From Dugong dugon (lineage: Eukaryota; Chordata; Mammalia; Sirenia; Dugongidae): a stretch of 64,000 bases of DNA. Made by a program: the position numbers and the translations under genes. Below are positions 1 to 9,700 of this stretch, in pieces. Within the stretch, counting starts at the first letter, position 1. Each line of letters opens with the position of its first letter. Location of the stretch: contig CM057462.1 of the NCBI GenBank assembly GCA_030035585.1, positions 64,948,734-65,012,733 on the forward strand. Reading direction: 5' to 3'. The notes under the pieces were generated by a model. It was not told the origin of the DNA, made no database searches, and was given only the letters and a program-made list of their open reading frames with translations.

Positions 1-404
1 CAGAAGATGCCAATGGCACCAATGGTCGCTCTTGGGAGATGAGAAAGGGGCATCATAAAATGCCCACGCTCCATCCTCCGGGTTTGGAGAGGGTGACTAG
101 ACCCTACTCCAGATTTTAAAGGAAGCTAGTGGGCTTCTGAGCCCCCACCTTTCTAAGCCTGGGGGTCAAAGGTCATGGGTTATAGGTTCGCTCAAGGAGA
201 ACTCACTGTGGGGGATCTTGAGCAGGTCCCTTTTCAGCCTTGGGCGTCAGTTTCCCCATGCGTGTCAAGTGTGTCTCCAGCCTTCTCTCGGGATTTCGTG
301 GAGAAAGCGCAGCGGGATGCCAGTTCCGGGGCTTTGAGAACGTGGCTCAGTGGAATAGCGCCGCCAGGCGAGTGGGGCAGGCTGGAGGGCTGGCGGGCGT
401 GTGG

Positions 405-475
405 ATTGGCTAGAGGCAGGGCAGCCGGGCTCAGAGATTGGCCCGATTCGAGACGGCCGGATCAAACCTTTAAGA
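405..475 (+). promoter_or_regulatory. MFSD2A: core promoter: two inverted CCAAT boxes and a TATA-like element
   Basis: ATTGG (inverted CCAAT, the NF-Y site) occurs at 405-409 and 437-441, 32 bp apart, followed by TTTAAGA at 469-475 as a weak TATA-like element. This spacing would place the transcription start near 495-505 and give a 5' UTR of roughly 145 bases. The start site is inferred, not seen. Confidence 0.5.
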
Positions 476-499
476 GGCGCAGAGGGGGCGTGCAGTGGA

Positions 500-645
500 G
501 TGTGTGCCCTGCCGGCCGGTCTGCTTTCTTAGCGCTCTGCCACTGGGGCGGCGGCAGCTACGACGGGAGCCAGTGGGGGGCGGAGGCCCGGAGAGGAGAG
601 GGAGCATCCCGGCGTCCCAGTCCCAGGCGGCTTGGCCCACGGGTC
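500..645 (+). other. MFSD2A: probable MFSD2A 5' UTR
   Basis: Stretch between the inferred transcription start and the ATG. It is GC-rich with no splice signals needed to reach the ATG. The start codon context is good: G at -3 (643) and G at +4. Confidence 0.45.
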
Positions 646-738
646 ATGGCCAAAGGAGAGGGCGCCGAGAGCGGCTCCGCGGCGGGGCTGCTGCCCACGA
701 GTATTCTACAAGCCGGTGAACGTCCGGCCCAGGTGAAG
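646..738 (+). CDS. MFSD2A: MFSD2A coding exon 1
   Basis: Residues 1-31, the cytosolic N terminus, starting MAKGEGAES as in human. Ends at a codon boundary (AAG) before the donor gtgagg. The ATG is fixed by homology and by its good Kozak context. Confidence 0.95.
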
Positions 739-3700
739 GTGAGGGCCCGGCACCCCGGACTGAGGGTGAGGGGTGGCGGGCCGGCTGAGATGGGGACTTG
801 CGGGCATCGGGGGATAGGCTGGTCCTGGGACAGCTTGGGATAGCCGGGGACAGGCAGACCCAGGAGCAGGAGAGGGTCCGAGGGTGCCCTGGGGGCAAAG
901 GGTGATGGAGAAGGTTTGGAGGCGCCGGCGCCCCTTTTCCCACCCCCCACTCCGCATCTCTGCGGAGGGGCTCCCCCGGCAGCTCCACGTGGTGCCCGGC
1001 TCTGCCTAGCCGGTTTCGGTTCTTCAGTGCGGAGCGGCTCAGTTTTGCCGCCCTAGGAGCGGGAGAGACCCTAGAAGGCTGGGAAATCCCCCATGGTTCC
1101 CCTTCCGTCACCCACTGCCCCCTACCCCCACACGCCTACTCTCGCCCCTTTACTCGGCTACGAGGAGGGCCACTCAAGTTCATTCATAAGAACAAGGCTC
1201 CGCTCTTAAAGGAGCCGCAGACCCAAAGCGTTTGTGTATGTGTGCATGCGTGCTCTCGGTGCTTTCCGCGCCTCTCCACAATCGGCCCCATCCCTAGCAC
1301 TGGTCCGAAAGAAATCAGGCGGCCCCAGGGAGGGATTTCAGGCAGTAGATGTCTGCCTGGAAGATGGCCGCCTTTTCCTTTTAATTTTATTAACTTGAAC
1401 CTTGGAAGGAGCCAGGGTGAGCAATTATGCTTCTGCTATGTATGAGTAATCTTTACTTTCTCTGGGCAACCCCAGCCTTTCTACTGCCCCACCTAGAGCG
1501 GCCCAACCCTGCCCCTGGAGGCCTCTCCTCCTCTCTCCAAGCTCCCCTGGGAACTGGGAGTGGTGGGGGTGGAGGACAGCTCCTGGGTTTGTCTCAAGCT
1601 CTGGCTGCGTACAGGGGCCAGGACCGCTCTGGGACAGATGGAAGAACAGCTGTGCCCGCAGCCAGCTGGGCCAGGTCCCTACAGCTCTCTAGAGCCCTCA
1701 CCCAGTAGGCAGGTGGGTTCTAGCCTCTGAGCCAGAGCAGGAGCCTGGGCTGGGCTCAAACAGCTCTTGGCAGCCAGAGGATTTTCAGGTTGTGGCAGTT
1801 GGTGCCAAGTGGGGACAGGTCCTGTGCTGGAGCGTGCTTCCCCTCTGGAAAGGAGCATGTCTGGGGCCTTGTGGGGAGTTCTTTAGGGATGGTGGGCTAA
1901 TAACAGCTTCCTAGAAATGGGAGCAGCAGGGTACCTGAGGGTTCCTAAGAACAGAAAATTCCTTCCTTCCTTCTGAGAAGAGGGATATTCCTGGGTGGGA
2001 ACAGGGCAAGGCAGAGTTAGTGTTCCGGTAGTGCTGGCTGTAGGGATGATCCTGCCTCTGGAACCTCCTAGATGGAGGCCAGGAACCCGGGCCTCTTTTC
2101 ATCCTCTCCTTCTTTTCCCAGAAGGAACCGAAGAAGCAGCAGCAGTTGTCCATTTGCAACAAGCTTTGCTATGCCGTCGGGGGGGCCCCCTACCAGGTGA
2201 CAGGCTGTGCCCTGGGGTTCTTCCTGCAGATCTACCTGTTGGATGTGGCTCAGGTGAGTGGACTGAGTGCTCTAGGGCTCCTCCAGCATCCTGAAGTGGG
2301 AAGGACTAGGGATCTCACTGGGTAGGTTCACTCAGTTTTCACCATCTGTGAATACCCTACTTCGCTGCCTCTCAGAGTGACCGTGGAAGAGGAATACCAA
2401 GGCTTTGGAAAGTATCCAGCAGGGGAGTCTCTTCACTCCGGGAGTCTTGTTGGCAAGGTCAGGCAACTCCTCCTTGCCTGGCAAGAGGACAGAGCCTGGA
2501 GGGGTAGGCAGTGATGTGAGGGAGAATGAGGCCTCGCTGGTGATCCTGTTCAAAGACGAGACTGGCATACCATGTCCCTGGCTGGATGACAGTCAGCTGG
2601 TTTGGCTTGGAGGTGGGTGGATCGTTGCCAGGCCAAGGGATAAGGCACATCCCACCTTTACCGAAGGAGTGAAGGGCATGTCCGTGGGCAGAGGGGCCCT
2701 CAAGTGCTGGGCTGAAGGGTGCTCCAGTACACAAGGCCTTTGACTAAGAGAGGTACTTAGGGCAAAGCAGGCATCATCCTCTGTGCTTTGAGAAGCCTTG
2801 GCCAGCAGCCTGGCATCCTGAGAATTCTCCCTGTCTGGATCGGAGAGTGGGAGACTGAGCGACCATCGTTCCCAGGGCTCAAGCTACTGGCCGTCTTTTC
2901 TATGTGGTATCTGACTCTGCAAGCAGGGCCTCTTAGTTGTAACCATTTACCACTGGGGTACACTGAGCCCCAGAAACATTCAGCAGCTTGTTTTCAAGCA
3001 ACTGCCATGGGCTGGTCCCTGAGTGGGGTACAAATATGAGGAACCTGTAGTCAAAGTGTAGAACTGTGCTAATGAGTGTCAGAGCTGGGGGGAAGGGGGT
3101 CAGATTGCGGGGAGTACGGTGTGGGGGAGGCCACCAGCTTCCCAGCTTCCTGGCGCAGTAGTAATAGCAGGGCCTTGATGAAGGAGAAGTCCAACGAGGC
3201 TATTTGGCCCCTAGAATATTTGGGGAGGTGGGGTTAGCTTGAGTGGGTAGTGACAGGCCATTTTTTAAAAGCATCTATAGACTCCTTTTTCCACATCCAA
3301 GATAAAGTTTGACTCTGTAAGATAGAGATCATAACTCCCATTATAAAGGTGGAGAAACTGAGGTCTACTGTTGTCATTCAGCTAATGCTAATTCTGATAT
3401 CAGCTGGTCAGAGCTCAAGGCTGTCGGAGGGAGGGAGGGAGGGAGGGAGGAAGGGAAGGAAGGAAAGGATTCTGGATTTATTCTAATTGGCAGGAGTGTT
3501 TTCAAGGTTAGGGGAGGGAAGGAAGAAGGGGCCGAATCTGGGAAAGCTGAGGAGGAGGAGGCATGCATTGCACTGTGATTAACAAGGCAAGTGAGGATGT
3601 TTAAAGCCTGGGTGGAAGCAGCACAGGGACCCAAGGGCCTGGCTGAAGGGGAGAGGGAGCCCCTGCTTCTCCCCACTATGTAGAAGGATGAGAGGGCTAT

Positions 3701-6700
3701 CTTTTGCCTCTTCTTTCCAGGTGGACCCTTTCTCTGCCTCCATCATCCTGTTTGTGGGACGTGCCTGGGATGCTATCACAGATCCCCTGGTGGGCTTCTG
3801 CATTAGCAAATCCTCCTGGACCCGCCTGGGCCGCCTCATGCCCTGGTGAGTGGAAGAAGCTCCTTCAAAGTGGCAGAAGGCGGGGCTTCCAGCACATGGC
3901 ACATCCGCCCCCTCCCACCCCATTACATCCATCTGCCTGTCACAGACTGATGAGAAGGAATGATGCAAAAGCCCAAGGATGTCAAAACCCCAGCTGATGC
4001 CTCAGCTACCCCAGTCACTGGCACTGAGGTGTCCACCCAGCTCATTCCCAAGTTGGCCAAAGTGGTAGCCTGGGCAGCTTCCCCAGCCCAGGCCCCATTG
4101 GTCCCAAGGCCCACTCCCCTCTGTGAAGCTGGAATTCTAATTTCTCCCATTCAGTCACTTCCCATAGTGGTTGAAAGCTTGCTCTCTGGAGCCATCCTGC
4201 CTGGGTTTGAATCCTAGCTTTACCACTTACAGCTGTGCAACCTTGGGCAAGTCACTTAACATCTCTGAGCCTCAAGTTTCTTCACCTGTAAAATGGGGAT
4301 AATAATTGCCTGTCTCACAGGGAAGATGAAATGTGTTTTGTTTTCTCATGTATAAAATACTTAGAACAGTCCCTGGCATATATTAAGTGATACATAATTT
4401 CGCTAGTTTTTTCCTTCAGGGTGGTGGTGCAGCTGGTAGTACCAGGAATAGGATAGCAGACCTATAACCTCTGGCTCCTTGGACCTTATGAGCTAGCTAC
4501 CTTTTCCCTTTGTATAAAGCCTACACTGCTCAACCTCAGGCAGTGGGGCCAGTGCCAGATGGGGTGGTGGTGGAGGGGGCAGATCAGATTAGACAGCAGG
4601 AGGGACAGACAGGACAGGCTGACAACCCGGAGCTCTGGTTCCCTTCAGGACATCCTGCTTCAGGGGGTGGGGGAGCCATACCCCTTTCATCTCCAGCCCA
4701 TCCAGGCTCAAGTGGGCGCCTTCCTGCCCCAGGGGTGCCCATACCTGGTCTCCGGCCTTCAAAGCTCTTCCCGTGGCTCCCGACTCCCCCGACAGCTTCC
4801 TTTCCCACGAAGGACCCCTCCCACCCCAATCCGCCAGCTCCTGGCTACGACCCAGGGTGGAACCTTTGATCCAGGCTTCAGAGCCCAGAGTAGTACAGCC
4901 TGCCTTACCTGGACAGGCTGCTCTGGGCTCCCCTCGAGCCAGCCAGGGAGGCTGGGCCCCATGCCCGCCTCCCTGGCAGTCCATGGGAGGCGGGGCTCTG
5001 CTGCCACATCTCCTCATGAGGCCCAGCCAATGAGAAGCAGCTGCTTACGCAGCCTGGGTTACTCCCAGTCACATTGGGTTCCTTAGCGTTGGCTGCTCAG
5101 CTGCCTACGAGGAAAGATTGAAGTGTTTTTGATGAAGGCTGATGGAGGAGCCCTTGCTGTCTGAGAAGACACATAGATTCGGGGGTGGGGGAGTGGGGGT
5201 GGGCAGAGGGCAGGAATGGCGAGCAGAGGAGGCCCTCCCCATGGAAGGAAGAGTCTGAGGGACTCTTACTGGGCGGGTGTAGCAGCCAGCTTCAGAAAGT
5301 TGCTGAGGGCCCTTCAGGCTAATTTCTGATTTAGCATGGTTCCTGTACACGTCGTTACCTGTCTTGGTGGTACCCCTGCCCCTGTGTCTGTGAGTGCACA
5401 CCAGTCACTTGTGGGATGGGGCTGCCATGTATGTGCCCTCCTCCCTGTCCATAGCTTGGTTAGGACCTGGGCCCCTCTTCAGGCCTGGAGACCCCCTTTT
5501 TTCTTTCAGCATAAGAAGAGGCCGGGCCTCTTGGGAGGCACAAGCCCAGTGGCTCCCTCTCCTCCCTGTCGGCAGGTAGCCCCTACTCTGAGCCTGTATT
5601 TAAAACCTCTCCTTCAGACCAGAAAGACTTTGACAGATACTCCTTGGAGCTTACCAAAGCGGCCCTGAGAGAGGCAGGGTGTCAGCAGGATCACGGGGGG
5701 AAGACCGAGATGCAGCAGGGCTGGACGTCAGGTCTGAGTCCCAGCCCTGCGCTGTCTGTGGCAGCTTGCTAGCTGTGACTAGTTACCCCTGCTGCCTCCC
5801 CTGCTGAGCTTTCCCGATGGGATAATCACAACAAACACTCCCTGTGTTTCAAGCACTCTTCCACATTTAAAAATCAACTCATTTAAGCCTGAAAACAACC
5901 TATGAAGTAGAACCAATGTCTTTATAATAGCCTGGAAGGGCCTCCACGGTCTGGTGTCCAATTTCCTCTCCAGCCTCATCTCCTGATTCCACTCTACTTC
6001 AGCCACACCAGCCTCCTGGCAGTTCCTCAGACGTGCCAGGCAAACTCCCACTTAGGACCTTTGCTCTAGCTTCTCCCCTCGCCTGGCATGTCTTGTCTCA
6101 GATGTCTGCAGTGCGACTGCCTCCTCTCATTCAGGTCTTGGCACAGATGTCCCCTCCTTGAGGCCTACCCTGTCCACCTGGTTGTGAATTGCACCCCTGT
6201 ACTCACTTCCAATCCCCTTTAGCCTACTTTATTTCTTTTCTCTGTAGCCCTTGTCACCTTCTAACATGTTATATGACTTCAATTATTTTTATTTTCTTTG
6301 CCAACTAGAATGTAAGTTCCAATTTTTTTTTTCTTGGCTGTTATCTTTTTTTAATTATTACTGTACTTTAGATGAAGGTTTACAGAACAAGTAGTTTCTC
6401 ATTAAACAGTTAGTGCACACATTGTTTTACAACAATGGTTAACAACCCCACGACATGTCAACATTGTCCCTTCTCCAATATTTTTCATCTGTTTTGTTCA
6501 CTGCTTATCCCAAGTAGAATAGTGCCCAGCCCATAGTTGGCATTTAATAAATATTTCTTGAGTAAAGGGGTTGAATGGAAGGTAGATGCTACTATTGTTT
6601 TCATTTTCCAGATGAGGAAATGAGGCCCAGAGAAGTTAAATAACTTGCCTAGGACCAAGTTATTTATAGTTAATTGGTCGAGCCAGAATTGGGCCCCCGG

Positions 6701-9700
6701 AAGTATGGCTCCAAAGGCCATTCTCTTAACCATTGCGCTCTGCTGCCGTTCTATATTGATTTCATGAAGTTAGTCCTTCCTGAAGTCTAACCACTTGTGA
6801 TTGTGTTGGACTCATAAGTGGGGAGGCCAATGTTTGCTCCCTTTATAGTTATTTTGCTAGGCCCAGTCCTCCAACCTGGCCTCTCCATTCTCCTTTGCCT
6901 GGTGTAGGCCTCCTCTAGCCCACCCCATCTTCCCCACGTGCATGAACGGTGAGTGTGCTTGTGTGAGAACACACGGCTATTGCAGTTGCTCCTTCTCCCT
7001 GCCCCACTGTCTGAGGTCTTGGACTCCATTCTCAGCTCCCCCAGCCTGTGGGAAGCTCCTGTCTCTGGTACCCTTGCTCCTAGGGAGATGTGGATGAGAC
7101 TCAGGGTCTGACCCACATTCCATGTGAGGATTTCTCAGTCCAAGGACCCTGTTCCTGTTGCCCTTTCTGGCCTGACCACCAGCCTCTTCCCAGAAGCCCT
7201 GGCGTGGGAGAATTCAGGGGAAGGAATTTCCTTCCCAACAGGCACCCTGTGGGGCACTGCCTTTTAGGCCTGTGCCAGGCTCCTGGGGTTCTGGCACCCA
7301 GCCCCACTCAGACCCTCCCTTCCTCAGGATCATCTTCTCCACACCCCTGGCCATCATCGCCTACTTCCTCATCTGGTTCGTGCCCGACTTCCCACGGGGC
7401 CAGGCTCTGTGGTACCTGCTTTTCTACTGCCTGTTTGAGACACTGGTCACGGTAAGTGTGGGCACCTTCCCTGGGTGTCTCTGGGGGCAGGTTGAGGGCC
7501 GTCTCTAGGGCCACCAGGTTTGGTGCCCGCAGCTGCATCTGTCTCTCAACCCATCTGACTGGCCGAGGGCCTCTCTTCCATGCCAGTGTTTCCACGTTCC
7601 CTACTCAGCTCTCACCATGTTCATCAGCACAGAGCAGAGTGAGCGGGATTCTGCCACTGCATACCGTAAGTCTCCCTCCAGTCCTTCCGTCCTCACCGCC
7701 GGGGACCCTAGGCCCCTCCACTCCCAGACCCCACTGCCACACCTCTCCCCCTCAGGCTCTGCTCCCCGCTCTGCTCTTGAGAGTGGGTGTGACTCCATCT
7801 TAAAAACAACTCTGCCCCTTATTGCTCAAATGAGGCCCAGAGAGGGGCAGGAACTAGCCAGAGGTCACACAGAACAAAGCCATGAGTCCAATCCATTGTG
7901 CCATCTGCTTTGTCACTGTATACCCTCCCTACCTGGGGCTGCCACCATCATCCCTGGGACTTGAGCTGGGCTCCCATCCATCTGACCTTCCTCCCTGGGG
8001 CCCACAAGCCATGAAGCCCCTCCCAAGGACCTCCTTTTCACTGCCCAGGGATGACTGTGGAGGTGCTGGGCACAGTGCTGGGCACAGCGATCCAGGGGCA
8101 AATCGTGGGCCAGGCGGATACACCTTGTCTCCAGGACCCCAGTGACTCTGCAGTGGTCTCAGAAGGTGTCAATCGCACACACAGCACCACTTCACTCAAA
8201 GAAACGGTGAGGTCCCCTAGCAGGGCAAGGATCTGGGGAGATGAGAAACAAGGGGGGTGGTTTGCAGTTATCTTAAAGACAGAAATAAAAAGAAAAAAAA
8301 AAAAAAAACCCTTTGCTGTTGAGTCGATTCGGACTCATAGCGACCCCAAAGGACAGAGTAGAACTGCCCCGTAGGGTTTCCAAGGAGCGCCTGGTGGATT
8401 CGAACTGCCAACGTTTCGGTTAGCAGCCATAGCTCTTAACCGCTACACCACCGGGGTTTCCATAGCTATAATAGCTGGTGTTTGTTAAGTGTTGGGCATT
8501 TTATACACATTACTGTTAATATGCCTACTTTGCAGATAAGGAAATTGAGGCTTAGAGAAGCTGGATAATTTTCCCAGGGTCATAGAGCTAGGAAGTTGGC
8601 AGAGACTAGATTTGGGGAGATTTGAACTGTGGGCTCTCAGACTCCACAGTCTGGCTTCTCATCTCAACTTTGCTCAGCTGTGGGAAGCAGCAGGAGGCCC
8701 AGGATGATTCTCCTATTTCACAGATGGAGACAGTGAGGCCCCCCAGAGGAAAAGGGACTGGCCCAAGGTCATGAAGTTGAGCAGCTGGAAGTCGGGAGGA
8801 GATCAGCCTGACTGTCTCTCTGTCTTCTTCACCCCCTTAATAGCAAAATGCATACTTGCTGGCAGCAGGGGTCATTGCCTCCATCTATGTCATCTGTGCT
8901 GTCATCCTGACCGTGGGCGTACGGGAACAGAGAGGTGAGAGGGGCCCTAGGGAGGGACGCAGGCCCCAGCACAAGGTGACTATGTCCCCTCAGTCTGGGC
9001 CTCCAGCTTTGGGAGGGGCCTCAGCTTCCTCCTCACTGTCCTCTCTGGCCCCTAGAACCCTGCAAGACCCAGAAGGCTGAGCACATGTCCTTCTTCCGTG
9101 GCCTTCGGCTGGTCATGAGTCATGGCCCGTATGTCAAGCTCATTACCGGCTTCCTGTTCACCTCCCTGGCCTTTATGGTGAGTGCGGGCCTGACGTGCTC
9201 AGCCTGAGGTGCAGTGGGGGTGAAGTAGGCAAAGGTGTGATGTAGCCTAAGGGACAGATAGAATCGGGTAGGGTGAGCAGAGAACACTGGAGCCTGGGGA
9301 ACATTTCGGGGAGGCTCAGCCCCAACATAACGGTCCTTTCTTGCTTTTCCTTTCCCCTCACCCTGCTCTATCCCCCAGCTGGTAGAGGGGAACTTCGCCT
9401 TGTTTTGCACTTACACCTTGGGCTTCCGCAATGAATTCCAGAATCTACTCCTGGCTATCATGGTGCGTATGGGGCCCGAGGGTACAGATGGCCAGAGGGT
9501 GTGTTCTGGGCTAACCAGAGGTCATGGAGAGATGAGGGAGGCTTCCCAGAGCAGGAGATGAGATTGGGACTAGATGTCATCTCCCCCAGGAGCCATCAAA
9601 GTTGCCTGTCACCTTCCTTCTGGCTACGGCTGGGCTGGGAGTGCTTTTGGGGTCCTGAGAAGGGTAAGCGGAGTGGGGGGTGATTTCATGGCTCTTAACC

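Larger units (their letters stand above)
350..1060. promoter_or_regulatory. MFSD2A: CpG-rich promoter region of MFSD2A
   Basis: GC-rich, CpG-dense stretch that spans the likely core promoter, 5' UTR, first coding exon and start of intron 1. Flanking sequence upstream and further into intron 1 is CpG-poor. This is the usual arrangement for a CpG-island promoter. The boundaries are estimated by eye. Confidence 0.7.
3846..7327 (+). other. MFSD2A: MFSD2A intron 3 with MIR, L2 and L1 fragments
   Basis: 3.5 kb, the longest intron. It carries a MIR at about 4175-4400, an L2 at about 5930-6570 split by an L1 3'-end fragment, and another MIR at about 6585-6740. The stretch 4500-5900 is GC-rich with no recognisable element. 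Confidence 0.8.
8207..8843 (+). other. MFSD2A: MFSD2A intron 6 with AfroSINE and MIRs
   Basis: 637 bp, made almost entirely of one minus-strand AfroSINE and two MIR-like pieces. Confidence 0.85.

Noticed and set aside
175-843. 222-codon plus-strand open frame over the promoter
   Set aside because: It runs through the promoter, 5' UTR, exon 1 in another frame and the splice donor. GC-rich sequence gives long chance frames.
558-1111. Overlapping minus-strand frames of up to 155 codons in the CpG island
   Set aside because: Proline/serine-rich low-complexity products, no homology recognised, no splice or poly(A) context.
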